Shown: positions 24,392 through 33,233 of the stretch, one piece after another
How the letters are laid out: the number at the start of each line of letters is the position of its first letter
Numbering within the stretch: the first letter of the stretch is position 1
NCBI RefSeq assembly: GCF_003260995.1
Contig: NZ_CP030040.1
Location: 1,719,620-1,783,619 of the forward strand
From: Acetobacterium sp. KB-1
GTDB lineage: Bacteria > Bacillota > Clostridia > Eubacteriales > Eubacteriaceae
Length of the DNA: 64,000 bases
Direction: 5' to 3'
Program-made: the position numbers and the translations under genes
The notes under the pieces: model-generated
What the model saw: only the letters and a program-made list of their open reading frames with translations
Told to the model about the DNA's origin: nothing
Database searches by the model: none

Positions 24392-25735
24392 TTACTCTTT
24401 TTTAATTAGCGGTTTATCGGTGGGATGTTCCACCTGCCGTAATTCATTTGTCAGAACCGAAAGATCCCTGACCCGGTCTTTTAAGACAAAAACGCAGTCA
24501 ATTTCATTGGCCTTTCCGGTAACGATATCTTCGGCCAGAGCCCGACAGCCCGGGGAACCGCAGGAACCGCAATCCAGCCCGGGCAGCTTGGCTTCGAGAA
24601 TTTCGATCTGCTTCATTTTTTCGATGGCTTTATTGATATCCTGGTCCAGGGGTTCGGGACTTCTGGGTAGTATCCGTTCTTTAATGTGCATCATCCCGGA
24701 GTTATAAACATTTTTTACGTAGTCATCGGACATGTGTATTATTGAGGTCTGCTTCATCTTATTGGCCCGGTCCTGAATGTACATTTTGGCGACATAATTA
24801 TTTTCCACGGTCAGGCAACCACCAACACAACCGCCGATGCAGGCCAACCCTTCAAAAAACTCGATCGTGTCGAGTTTACCGCACTCTATTTCTTCAAGGA
24901 CACTAATCACATTTTGAATGCCATCAACATGAAGCACGTTTTTGTTTTTAAGGTAATCGCTTTCACCACCGGATAATGCCCAGGAGCATGATTCCGGGGT
25001 GGTATTATGAATACCTTCCTGAATCGGACAGTTACCAATGTGGCTTAAAATATCGCTGTAAATATCTTTAATGGCAATCGCACCATCAATCAGATCGTAT
25101 TTATCATATTCACTGGAGGCCGGATTATTGACCATCGTGGCCTTTGCCGCACAGGGGGTGATAAAAAATACGCCGACATCACTATTTTTATATTTCCCTT
25201 CTTCTCTGATCCGTTTTCTGACCAGTCGGGCGGTCATTGCCATCGGCGATTTCAATCGGCAGATATTGTCTGTAAGCTCCGGAAAACGCACCTGAATCAG
25301 CTTGACGACCGCCGGACAGGCTGAAGAAATAAGCGGTCTTGGGTAGCGTTTGGCGTGGTACTCATACTTGAGGGCCTGGCCAACCACTTCTGCACCATAG
25401 GCAACCTCCACCACCTCATCAAAACCCAGGGCTTTAATCGCCGAGAGAATTTGGGTGATCGAATATTTGGGTTTAAACTGACCGATGATGGCCGGCGCCA
25501 CCAAAGCGACTGTATAACTATAATTATCTTTTTTTGACAACGGATCTGTTTTTGCCAGTTTGGCATGATGGGGACAGATCCGAATACACTCACCACAATC
25601 AATGCATTTTGACTCATTGATAATCGCCTTGCCGCCCCGAACTCGGATGGCACCAGTCGGACAGCTTCTGAGGCAGGTCGTGCAGCCCAGACATTTTTCA
25701 TCATCAAGGTATACAGAATGAAGTAATTTTTCCAT
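24392..25735 (-). CDS. Group D [FeFe]-hydrogenase homologue, putative sensory
   Basis: The 447-residue protein starts with two [4Fe-4S] motifs (CLGCTTCLRSCPTGAI, CIDCGECIRICPHHAK) and an H-cluster domain of about 75-375. Its signatures are altered: SSACPAVVKL instead of TSCCPxW, ITPCAAKAT instead of MPCxxKxxE, and GLACIGGCVGGC instead of MACxxGCxxGGGxP. All four H-cluster ligand Cys appear present, but the proton-relay Cys is Ala. The C-terminal tail has an Fe-S-type Cys cluster, LDCGSCGSPGCRALAEDI, near 387. These are traits of the group D, putatively sensing, hydrogenases. An AGGAAGAAGG site precedes the start. Confidence 0.85.
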   Translation of the reverse strand: MEKLLHSVYLDDEKCLGCTTCLRSCPTGAIRVRGGKAIINESKCIDCGECIRICPHHAKLAKTDPLSKKDNYSYTVALVAPAIIGQFKPKYSITQILSAIKALGFDEVVEVAYGAEVVGQALKYEYHAKRYPRPLISSACPAVVKLIQVRFPELTDNICRLKSPMAMTARLVRKRIREEGKYKNSDVGVFFITPCAAKATMVNNPASSEYDKYDLIDGAIAIKDIYSDILSHIGNCPIQEGIHNTTPESCSWALSGGESDYLKNKNVLHVDGIQNVISVLEEIECGKLDTIEFFEGLACIGGCVGGCLTVENNYVAKMYIQDRANKMKQTSIIHMSDDYVKNVYNSGMMHIKERILPRSPEPLDQDINKAIEKMKQIEILEAKLPGLDCGSCGSPGCRALAEDIVTGKANEIDCVFVLKDRVRDLSVLTNELRQVEHPTDKPLIKKE

Positions 25736-25753
25736 ATGTGACCTTCTTCCTGT

Positions 25754-26170
25754 TTAGACTAAAAATTTCATGACAATTTTTGTACCTTCTCCAATTTTTG
25801 AAGAAATGGCAAAATTGTCGGCGTTGTTTTTCATATTGGGTAAACCCATTCCGGCACCAAAGCCCATTTGCCGGACTTCTTCCCCGGCCGTTGACCAACC
25901 TGCAGTCATCGCCAGATCAATGTTGGCAATACCCGGCCCGGTATCTTCAATGGTCAGCACCAGTTCTGCTTCCCCCACTTCCAAAATAATTTTTCCTCCG
26001 GATGAATGAATGGCCAAATTCATTTCACCTTCATAACCGGCAATCGATACCTTCCTGATGACCTTATTGGGAACACCCAATTGCTGCAGGGTCCGTTTGA
26101 TCTTTCGTGACGCTTCCCCGGCAGTATCAAAATCCCCCCGACTGACGTCAAAGACGAGTTCATAACTCAT
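25754..26170 (-). CDS. RsbW-like ATP-binding regulatory protein (HATPase)
   Basis: The 138-residue protein has an anti-sigma/serine-kinase type GHKL fold: VSIAGYEGEMNLAIHSSGG as N-box, LTIEDTGPGIANIDLAM as G1, and GFGAGMGLPNMKNNADNF as G2 with SSKIGEGTKIVMKF. Known relatives phosphorylate antagonists or bind sigma factors. The gene overlaps the DRTGG gene upstream (ATGA) and precedes the group D hydrogenase. Inference: it reads out the state of the hydrogenase-like sensor. Confidence 0.87.
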   Translation of the reverse strand: MSYELVFDVSRGDFDTAGEASRKIKRTLQQLGVPNKVIRKVSIAGYEGEMNLAIHSSGGKIILEVGEAELVLTIEDTGPGIANIDLAMTAGWSTAGEEVRQMGFGAGMGLPNMKNNADNFAISSKIGEGTKIVMKFLV

Positions 26171-26517
26171 CGGAGGTGCGCTCCCTTTAGGCCGTTTTTA
26201 TAGAGAATCCCACAACTTTCAAAGAGGATATACTTGGTCGACATTACTAAAAGATTCCGTTCTTTTGCGATCTCAATCATTTCCTGGCTGGGCATTTTGT
26301 TTCTGACAAAAATGATACTGTTCATATTGGCCATGTCAGCCGTGTTTAGCACCTGTTTGTTGACAAGACCGGTGAGTAAAATAGCATCTTCTTTGGCAAA
26401 GCACAGCACATCACTCATGAGATCACAGCCAAATCCGGACTGGACTTCTTCATCCAGATGGCTCTCACCAGCTAAAACAACCGCTTCAAGAAGGTCTTTT
26501 ACTAGGCTTAATTTCAT
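26167..26517 (-). CDS. DRTGG-domain protein, first gene of the sensory hydrogenase module
   Basis: The 116-residue protein shows the DRTGG-type pattern SGFGCDLMSDVLCFAKEDAI, LTGLVNKQVLNTADMANMNS and KERNLLVMSTKYILFESCG. The ATG at 26517 lies eight bases after AAGGAG; a TTG one codon earlier is possible. It overlaps the ATPase gene by four bases (ATGA). Its ligand is unknown. It is a paralogue in architecture of the protein at 23950, so the operon encodes two such domains. Confidence 0.8.
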   Translation of the reverse strand: MKLSLVKDLLEAVVLAGESHLDEEVQSGFGCDLMSDVLCFAKEDAILLTGLVNKQVLNTADMANMNSIIFVRNKMPSQEMIEIAKERNLLVMSTKYILFESCGILYKNGLKGAHLR

Positions 26518-26548
26518 CAAAGGTTCTCCTTATTTCGTTATCATTCTT

Positions 26549-26579
26549 ATTGTAAAGGATTTCTCTTGCATTTTGCAAG
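26549..26579 (-). promoter_or_regulatory. Promoter of the group D hydrogenase operon with overlapping palindrome
   Basis: On the minus strand TTGCAA is followed after 18 nt by TACAAT. The -35 lies inside the palindrome CTTGCA-TTT-TGCAAG (26565-26579), a possible operator. Confidence 0.5.
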
Positions 26580-26634
26580 GTCTTTAGGGTTTTTTATTTC
26601 TATTTTTTTGTTGGGTCATACCCACTTAGTGATC

Positions 26635-28947
26635 TTATAGATTGATTTTATGATAGGCCGCTCCCAATGATTTTAATAGCTTTTCTTCATCGTCGTCACA
26701 GGTAAAAAGAATGATCTGACGTTTACTGCTCAGTTCACACAGCAGTTTAAGGGCTTCGGTTTTTCGCTGTTTGTCATACCGGACAAAGGGTTCATCAAGA
26801 ATAAAAGGCATCTCGTGACTGATTCGTTCCCCAATTCCATAGCGGAAGGCAAAATGAACCTGATCCATGGTTCCGGCGCTTAACTGCTCGGCATCCTTAA
26901 AATCGCCACCTTTGGGATCGACCACCTTGAGTTTCATGGCTTCATCTATTTTTACCCCTTTATAATGCTGGGTGATGGTTTCTAAAACCGCACCGATATT
27001 TTTATTAAGCTCCGGCGCAGACTCTAAATGACAGTCTTGCTGGATCGTTTCAAGTACTTCCAGGGCGGCGTTACAGGCCTGAATTTCAGTATCAAAGGTT
27101 TGAATTTGGGCGTCCAGCGATTTAATGGTCTCCTGGATTTCCACCGGCAGACCGATGCCATCGGTAAGCGCATTGTTCTCACCTTCCAACCGGGCAATTT
27201 CTTTCCCCAGACTTAAGAGCTCTTCGGATTTCGGAGAAGCTTTGTGCCAAACCGCTTGTCCATCCTCTGTTTTTCCACCATTGACGGTCTCAAGAAGATT
27301 CTCCAGCAGCCGCAAATTGCCGTTAAAACGGATTTTGAGTTCTTCTAACTGCTGCGCTTTTTCGCAGCGTTCGGAATATTCGGCAATGTCTTTTACCTCA
27401 TACTGGGCCAGCTTTTTGTCGAGCTCCCGCATAATTCCGCGGCGTTGCTCAAAGAGCACTTCATAACCGGCCTGGTGCCGCGAGTGCTGAACAATGATTA
27501 ATTCCCCTTCGTTTTGTAGTTGTTCTAACTCTTTCTGGTTACGAACAACTTTTTTATAAAAACTGTCAAAACTGGGGCCGTCTTTTAATTGATACTTTGC
27601 CAGGATTTCATCCTGAATGGGAATTAATTGTTTTTCTCTTAGAATCTGCCGTTTTTTAAGGGTTGCCGAAACCCCAAAGCTCAGTCCCACTACACCGACA
27701 ATTGCCAGGGTCACGCCCAGGGTTAAAGACAGGTTTTCGATTCCCTGGTTACTTCCCATCAACCCCATATTAGCAAGCCCCACCAGTCCCATTCCCACCA
27801 GGGTTACCAGGGTAGCAATGATGTTGATGATAATGTTTGATTTTTTATCGACGGCTTCTACTTCACCTTGCTCTTTTTTATAAAGCTCATAATCTTCGGT
27901 AATTCCTTCTAAGGTATGACCCGCCAGAGCACTGCGCTTTGCGGCTTCTTTCTGCCTAATCGCTTTGAGATGTTCAGAGGCGTCGGCCATTTCTTTTTCG
28001 ATGTAGTCCATCTGATCGCCAAGCCGTTCGCCCTGATTTTTAATGGCTTTTAAGCCCTCCAGAATCTTGTAACTGTAGTCTTCAAAAACCTGGTCTTCTT
28101 TGATGATTTTTGACAGGCGATTATTTTCTTTTTCAAGTTTGTTGATCTTTTCATAGCTTTGCAGCAGCTCTTTTTTTCGTTTAACCACCGATTCCTGGCT
28201 CAAATACTCATTTTCCGCTTCAATGCGTTTCATGATCTTTTGATTCCGGGTAATCTTTTCCTGATTTTCGGCCACCTTGGCATAGGCGGCTTCGGCTTCT
28301 TTTAATAATTCCTTTAGTTCATCCCGTTCCCTAATCGCCGTACCAATTCTTGACTTACTCTGACCGGAACGACCAATCTGATTCTTTTTTTCTTCCAGTC
28401 GTCGGACGATCCCTTTAAAATTAATTTCGATGCCGCTGGAATTCTGCATTTCGATATAGGAATCCCGGATTTCATCCTGATGGTTCCCGGATTCGTAGTC
28501 ATGGAGGTTCTGACGCATATTGACAGTATTATTGTAAACAACGGTGGTCATCCCGGTGTTTCCCAGAGGCAGATGCTGGCGGATGACGCCATCGTATTTA
28601 AATTGATCATTAATTATTTTTCCGGTACGATTATCGTAAATGAATAAGGAGTCTTTGGCTCTTAGAAAATTCCGCTCCAGGCGGATTTCGCGGTCATCCA
28701 TCTCATAAACCAGCGCACCGCTGTAATCAAATTGATTCCAGGGCATATATTTTTCATATTCTTCGCTGTAGGTTTTCTTTTTACGGTAGGGTTTATAAAA
28801 CCCAAAAAACATCCCCTGAATAAAGGTCTGAACGGTTGTTTTCCCGGCTTCGTTTTTCCCATAAATCAGATTGAGTCCCGGTTTGAGCGTAAGTGTCTGG
28901 TCTTTAAATTTTCCAAAGGCCTTAATTGACAAGGTTTTTATTTGCAT
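26635..28947 (-). CDS. YhaN-like SbcC/RecN-type AAA ATPase
   Basis: The 770-residue protein is ABC-ATPase-like with Walker A in LIYGKNEAGKTTVQTFIQGM at about 28-47. A long coiled coil (about 180-600) is interrupted near 370-440 by two hydrophobic segments (IIINIIATLVTLVGMGLVGL, LTLGVTLAIVGVVGLSFGV). The C-terminal signature is LSAGTMDQVHFAFRYGIGER with Walker B MPFILDEPFVRYD. The hydrophobic hairpin in the coiled coil is typical of YhaN, unlike SbcC. It pairs with the nuclease gene upstream with a one-base TAATG overlap. Likely role: DNA double-strand end processing, perhaps membrane-associated. Confidence 0.87.
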   Translation of the reverse strand: MQIKTLSIKAFGKFKDQTLTLKPGLNLIYGKNEAGKTTVQTFIQGMFFGFYKPYRKKKTYSEEYEKYMPWNQFDYSGALVYEMDDREIRLERNFLRAKDSLFIYDNRTGKIINDQFKYDGVIRQHLPLGNTGMTTVVYNNTVNMRQNLHDYESGNHQDEIRDSYIEMQNSSGIEINFKGIVRRLEEKKNQIGRSGQSKSRIGTAIRERDELKELLKEAEAAYAKVAENQEKITRNQKIMKRIEAENEYLSQESVVKRKKELLQSYEKINKLEKENNRLSKIIKEDQVFEDYSYKILEGLKAIKNQGERLGDQMDYIEKEMADASEHLKAIRQKEAAKRSALAGHTLEGITEDYELYKKEQGEVEAVDKKSNIIINIIATLVTLVGMGLVGLANMGLMGSNQGIENLSLTLGVTLAIVGVVGLSFGVSATLKKRQILREKQLIPIQDEILAKYQLKDGPSFDSFYKKVVRNQKELEQLQNEGELIIVQHSRHQAGYEVLFEQRRGIMRELDKKLAQYEVKDIAEYSERCEKAQQLEELKIRFNGNLRLLENLLETVNGGKTEDGQAVWHKASPKSEELLSLGKEIARLEGENNALTDGIGLPVEIQETIKSLDAQIQTFDTEIQACNAALEVLETIQQDCHLESAPELNKNIGAVLETITQHYKGVKIDEAMKLKVVDPKGGDFKDAEQLSAGTMDQVHFAFRYGIGERISHEMPFILDEPFVRYDKQRKTEALKLLCELSSKRQIILFTCDDDEEKLLKSLGAAYHKINL

Positions 28948-30062
28948 TATAAAACCCCCTCACTAATCATCGCTTCAATGCTATAAATGATTGCCTTCTT
29001 CCGGATTTCCGGTTCTTCTATTTTTTCCAGTTCGCTAAGAATCTGACCAATCGGGTTATGCTTATTTTCCCGGATCAGCAGTTCCAGATCAATATCCGGC
29101 TCTAAATCGGCCGTGTCGGTTTCAATGTAATAAAAGGATTCTTCTAAATCATCATTGATCCAATCCATTTGGATTTCCGGGTTAATGTAGCCGCTAAAGC
29201 GGATCCGGTAGTAATTTTTTAGACGATTTGTTTCGCTATCGCAGTCAATCGCTTTTTTTATAATATCCTGATAGGAATCTTCCGGGGAAATCTGAATTTC
29301 GATGGTTTCATACTTCCGTGAATCGAGGGGATTAAACCCGCTGCTGGTAATAAAGGTCTGGTTGACATAATCGTTATCCACCTGGGAGATTAAAAATCCC
29401 CGTTCTCCGGTTTCACCAAAATTAAGGGGCACTGGTGATCCGCAGTAAGCGACGCCCCCCGGTGTCAGCCCCGGTTTGTGAATGTGTCCCAATGCGATAA
29501 AGTCAAACCCCTTCTTCTCAACCATTCTTAAATCAATGGGCAGATAATGACTTTGACTGGCAACTTCGCCATGGGCCATTAAGATATTATAGCGGGTGTC
29601 GTTAAGCTTAATACTATTAAAGGAGCGCTCGGGAAAGGCCCGGTACTCGTTTTTTACCCAGGACATGCCATAGATTTCAGTATTGAGTTCTTTGATGTAA
29701 ACGGACCGAAAGACATCTTCTTTAAAGATGTAGACATTGCTGGACCATTCCACTTTCTTGTAGGGTGAGCTGTCACCGTGATAATCGTGGTTTCCGCTGA
29801 TCATAACCACCCAGGTTTTATCAAGACTCGCCAATCCTTCGGCGGCTCGTTTTATATCCATGGTCAGAACATTGACACTGTCAAATAAATCTCCGGCAAT
29901 AAGCAGAAGCGGTACGCCCTCTTCTTTAACATATGCAATCATCTCGTCAAAGGCTTTCCATAATTCTTTTCTTTTATTTTTACCGTAATAGTTTCCTTGC
30001 TGCAAAAAGGTAAAGGGGCGACCTAAATGAAAATCTCCGGTATGTACAAAGCGTGTCAGCAT
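28947..30062 (-). CDS. YhaO-like SbcD/Mre11-type DNA exonuclease
   Basis: The 371-residue metallophosphoesterase has motifs HTGDFHLGRPF, LLIAGDLFDSVNV, MISGNHDYHGDSSPY, LMAHGEVASQSHY and LGHIHKPGLTPGG. A C-terminal capping region of about 130 residues follows. It is the nuclease partner of the ATPase directly downstream, like SbcD-SbcC or YhaO-YhaN. GGAGG precedes the ATG. It is inferred to act on hairpins or broken DNA ends. Confidence 0.9.
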   Translation of the reverse strand: MLTRFVHTGDFHLGRPFTFLQQGNYYGKNKRKELWKAFDEMIAYVKEEGVPLLLIAGDLFDSVNVLTMDIKRAAEGLASLDKTWVVMISGNHDYHGDSSPYKKVEWSSNVYIFKEDVFRSVYIKELNTEIYGMSWVKNEYRAFPERSFNSIKLNDTRYNILMAHGEVASQSHYLPIDLRMVEKKGFDFIALGHIHKPGLTPGGVAYCGSPVPLNFGETGERGFLISQVDNDYVNQTFITSSGFNPLDSRKYETIEIQISPEDSYQDIIKKAIDCDSETNRLKNYYRIRFSGYINPEIQMDWINDDLEESFYYIETDTADLEPDIDLELLIRENKHNPIGQILSELEKIEEPEIRKKAIIYSIEAMISEGVL

Positions 30063-30202
30063 CCTCTTTGCCTCCTCATCTATAAATTTTTTCTTATTTT
30101 AGGGTTTCTGACAATTGTCGGTAACACCTTACTTTAGTTTGTTTTACGATTACTATCTTCTAACTGATTTTTTATTATATCATCTTTTGACAAATGTTAC
30201 AT

Positions 30203-31372
30203 TTAATTTTTCTTAGAATTAATGATTTCATCGCTTTCGAGAAGTGAATAGAGGGTCGGAGTCAAGGAAAATGTCTGGAGCACATTATTTACTTCGGCGA
30301 GGGCCTGTGCTTTTCGTTTTTCTGTGACGGTGGTTTTTTTGGCCCGGATCAGGATATTTTTAGGGGTATGAGCCAGATCCACAAATTCCAGCAGCGAAAC
30401 TTTGTAGCCGCACGCTTCTAAAAGGCTGCCCCGGATGGCATCGGTGATCAGGGCGGCGGTCCGTTCTTTGATGATGCCATATTTTGTCAACAGACTCAGT
30501 TGTTCGGTTTTTATTTGGGCATTTAGTTCGTGCTGACAGCAGGGTACCGAAAAAATCAGTTTGGCATTCCACTTAATGGCATTGTACAGGGCATAATCAG
30601 TGGCGGTGTCGCAGGCATGAAGGGTGATAATCATATCGACCGGAAAGGTGGTTTGATAGGTATCGATATTCCCCAATTCAAAAGAAAGGTGGTCGTAACC
30701 GTATTTCCTGGCACTATCGTTGCAGCGGTCAATGACATCACGCTTTAAATCCAGGCCGACGATGCGTACATTGAGATTTTTTATTTCGGTGAGATAATGG
30801 TATAAAATAAAGGTCAGATAGGATTTTCCGCAGCCAAAGTCGATGACATTGAGCTCGGTTCCCGGGTCAAAATTTTTAATTTCGTCGTCGATGATTTCCA
30901 CAAAACGATTAATTTGACGGAATTTATCGTACATCGTCTTAACGACCTTGCCTTCTTTGGTGAAGATCCCCATATCGACCAGTGGCTTTATGACGGTACC
31001 TTCCGAAAGAATATAGTTTTTTTCGCGGTTATGGGTTAAGGCTTTTTCCGGAGCTTCCTTGACGGCTTTTTTAGTCACCGATGGTCGCCCCTTTTTGCTG
31101 ATTTGAATGATATATTCATACTGATCATCCCAGCCATTATACTGCAAAAATTCATTTTCCAGGGCTTGACCAAGGAAATCTTTAAACTGTTCAAGGGAAA
31201 GATTATCATTAAACACCTGGGTAGCCGTGAACTTTTCCAGATGGTAGACTTCCTTTATTTGACTAATAACGATTTTTTTATAGTCACTCGTTTTTGACTT
31301 TGGTTTGCTGAGGGTGATCTTATAAATTTGGGGATTAAAACAAGCCTCAACTGCTGATATCAAATTGTTCAT
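30203..31372 (-). CDS. SAM-dependent methyltransferase (class I)
   Basis: The start is ATG at 31372 (MNNLISAVEA) with AGGT five bases before it. An ATG at 31384 is a weaker alternative. The protein has 389 residues. Motif I is VIDFGCGKSYLTFILYHYL near residue 170, followed by VGLDLKRDVIDRCNDSARKY and the block ITLHACDTATDYALYNAI with FSVPCCQHELN. The latter is typical of the Methyltransf_32 family of uncertain substrate (RNA or small molecule). The N-terminal 150 residues are not recognised. There is no obvious operon partner. Confidence 0.85.
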   Translation of the reverse strand: MNNLISAVEACFNPQIYKITLSKPKSKTSDYKKIVISQIKEVYHLEKFTATQVFNDNLSLEQFKDFLGQALENEFLQYNGWDDQYEYIIQISKKGRPSVTKKAVKEAPEKALTHNREKNYILSEGTVIKPLVDMGIFTKEGKVVKTMYDKFRQINRFVEIIDDEIKNFDPGTELNVIDFGCGKSYLTFILYHYLTEIKNLNVRIVGLDLKRDVIDRCNDSARKYGYDHLSFELGNIDTYQTTFPVDMIITLHACDTATDYALYNAIKWNAKLIFSVPCCQHELNAQIKTEQLSLLTKYGIIKERTAALITDAIRGSLLEACGYKVSLLEFVDLAHTPKNILIRAKKTTVTEKRKAQALAEVNNVLQTFSLTPTLYSLLESDEIINSKKN

Positions 31373-31458
31373 TGTATACCTCATATTTTTCTTATTGTCA
31401 ATATCCTATCACGGGTTGGGTAAAATTTATAGCTGGATTTGATTGTTTCGGAATAAAA

Positions 31459-31480
31459 AAAACACCTTTCGGTGTTTTCT
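31459..31480 (-). terminator. Rho-independent terminator after the 53-residue Cys protein
   Basis: AAAACACC-TTTC-GGTGTTTT followed on the minus strand by eight T, four bases after the stop. Confidence 0.9.
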
Positions 31481-31483
31481 TTA

Positions 31484-31645
31484 TTACTCGCTTTTGCTAT
31501 CGTTTGTCTGAATATTCTTATTTTTATAAAAAATACAGCCGGTTTCTTTGTAGGGATTTTTTAATACGTCCATATCCGGACATCGTCCGCTGACATTAAA
31601 ACCACAGTTTAAATAAGAACATGCATTTTTTTCTTTTGATTCCAT
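31484..31645 (-). CDS. Small cysteine-containing protein (53 aa)
   Basis: The protein begins MESKEKNACSYLNCGFNVSG and ends in NDSKSE. It has four cysteines (residues 9, 14, 22, 37) in the spacing C-x4-C-x7-C-x14-C, suited to metal or Fe-S binding. Support is complete despite its length: promoter (31728-31756), a palindromic leader, GAGGAGCAG before the ATG, and a terminator directly after the stop. I do not recognise a family. It may be a small ferredoxin-like, zinc-ribbon or regulatory protein. Confidence 0.8.
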   Translation of the reverse strand: MESKEKNACSYLNCGFNVSGRCPDMDVLKNPYKETGCIFYKNKNIQTNDSKSE

Positions 31646-31670
31646 TTGCTCTGCTCCTCATTCGTTTTGA

Positions 31671-31705
31671 CGCGATCGTGTCGCGTCGTTTTAGTTAATA
31701 TTAAC
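31671..31705. promoter_or_regulatory. Palindromes in the leader of the small Cys protein gene
   Basis: GTTAATATTAAC (31694-31705) is a perfect 12-bp palindrome with a near-repeat, GGTTAATATTAGC, beside it. CGCGATCGTGTCGCG (31671-31685) can form a hairpin before the ribosome site. These are possible operator and leader structures. Confidence 0.45.
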
Positions 31706-31727
31706 TGGTTAATATTAGCTGCGTGTA

Positions 31728-31756
31728 ATTATATCAGTTACTCAACGCCTACTCAA
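31728..31756 (-). promoter_or_regulatory. Sigma-A type promoter for the small Cys protein gene
   Basis: TTGAGT and TATAAT on the minus strand are separated by exactly 17 nt. The implied transcript starts about 75 nt before the ATG. Confidence 0.6.
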
Positions 31757-31919
31757 GCGTTTATTACGCTTTAATTATTGCCGATGGTTAACAAAACAAT
31801 CGTTTAAGTAAACAAACACCTTCCTATATCGTGATTTATACCCGGGTATCGGTAGCACTGAGGCTATTTTGTTACTTTCTTAGTTTTACGTTCAGCACAG
31901 TAAATACTAAAAACAACAA

Positions 31920-32008
31920 ACGCCCCACATTTCTGTGAGGCGTTAATGATTGCTGCCGGTAAACGGCTGCGTCTTTTATACTGCCGGTAAACGGCTATGT
32001 TTGTATAA
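31920..32008. repeat. Hairpin plus two 28-bp tandem repeats beside the toxin-like gene
   Basis: ACGCC-CCACATTTCTGTGA-GGCGT (31919-31943) forms a stem with a T-rich minus-strand tail and could terminate the gene ending at 32019. Next to it CTGCCGGTAAACGGCT occurs twice (31953 and 31981), a 28-bp period, each copy with the dyad GCCG-GTAAA-CGGC. Confidence 0.7.
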
Positions 32009-32018
32009 TTATTATACC

Positions 32019-32828
32019 TCATTTAATTGTTTTGTCAATGTTTGTAAATAATTTCTTAACGCAGTCGTCTATTAAATTAAGTTTATCATTTGACAATTTA
32101 ACTCGACTCAACACATCGTCATTTGTTTTGGGATCATAAACCCTTATTTTACTAATTGTTGTTATCTGGTTAATAAGAGCAATGCTGCCCAATTTCATTC
32201 GCCCTATTTCTCTTTCAATTTTTGAAATCAAGATATCATGCTTCTTAACTTCATCTAATTTATTCTGCATTTTGACAATCTCATCTTTGAAAATTCCATC
32301 AATTTTCTCAAAAGATATTTGGCTGGATACTTTTTCAAGAGATGTTTCAAATAACGCCAAATTTTCTAAAAGAGTTTTTGTTTTGTATTCGCTTAGTCTT
32401 TTTTCCTCGGATAATTTCAAGTTCAAGCTATTGAACAATTCATTGCCTAAAAAAACTTCACTATCTCTAAATTGGTAAGGTTCTTTTGTTTTCTTATGTG
32501 ATGTTAAAGGGATCACGGTTAATGTAGGTGAAGATAAGTTATTATCTTTATCCAAAACTATCGCATAATGCAACCCTCCTTCTTCACTACCTACCCTAAA
32601 ACCTAAATCAATTTTTATTATCTCCCCACGCTTATATCTTCGCAGTTTTTTAGGGTCAAAACGCTGTTCATAATTAATAAAATTAGCATATGTTTTAATC
32701 CAATAACATAACTTATCCGCCTTACTCGGATTATTAGAATTAATGATACTTTCCAATACAAAATCCAACTTTTTGATCGCCGCGTCTTTATGTTCTCTGA
32801 GTTCTTCTTTCGATTTATTAATACCCAT
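32019..32828 (-). CDS. PemK/MazF-like toxin-domain protein with coiled-coil extension
   Basis: The 269-residue protein is AT-rich compared with its neighbours. Residues 65-125 resemble a PemK/MazF endoribonuclease core: RYKRGEIIKIDLGFRVGSEE, GGLHYAIVLDKDN and LTVIPLTSHKK. It differs from free toxins by a 60-residue helical N-terminus and a helical/coiled-coil C-terminus of about 110 residues (VKMQNKLDEVKKHDILISKI). No antitoxin gene is adjacent, so it may be self-inhibited or an orphan. GC content and flanking repeats suggest horizontal transfer. A GCGGAGTG site precedes the ATG. Confidence 0.75.
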   Translation of the reverse strand: MGINKSKEELREHKDAAIKKLDFVLESIINSNNPSKADKLCYWIKTYANFINYEQRFDPKKLRRYKRGEIIKIDLGFRVGSEEGGLHYAIVLDKDNNLSSPTLTVIPLTSHKKTKEPYQFRDSEVFLGNELFNSLNLKLSEEKRLSEYKTKTLLENLALFETSLEKVSSQISFEKIDGIFKDEIVKMQNKLDEVKKHDILISKIEREIGRMKLGSIALINQITTISKIRVYDPKTNDDVLSRVKLSNDKLNLIDDCVKKLFTNIDKTIK

Positions 32829-33233
32829 GTTAAAACACTCCGCTTTCTATTTCATTAACCTGATAAGTTTATTATATAGCATATAATTATAATTTAAAAC
32901 AGGAATTATTAGAATCCCTCTCTCAGTTCAACTACTTTTCCTATTTCAGCGGCTTTTTGTTTCCGGATCACAACCACATCTTTTTCTACATTCTTGGCGA
33001 CATACTATCTTCAGATATTTCTAAACAAGAGAATTCTCCTGTTTTTACAAGCTATTTTCAAATGCCCACGCCGCCAAAATATTGGCAAGTCGGTAATAAT
33101 CGACCTGCCAACGCGGGAGGTTCTCAATCACCTCAAAAAATGAAACAGGCATGGTAATGGGCCCAATCTTAAAACAAGTGACATCTTTTTCCGACTAACT
33201 CCATTTATCAATTAGAAAGGAAGGTGAGTAAGT
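32829..33233. other. Intergenic region between divergent MazF-like and amidase genes
   Basis: A TA-rich stretch at about 32868-32892 may carry the promoter of the MazF-like gene. I see no supported gene; a 66-codon frame at 32957-33157 lacks a ribosome site. A GAAAGGAAGGTGAG site at the right end belongs to the amidase gene. Confidence 0.45.

Noticed and set aside
32957-33157. 66-codon plus-strand frame upstream of the amidase
   Set aside because: No ribosome site, odd composition, and the amidase has its own signals closer to its start.
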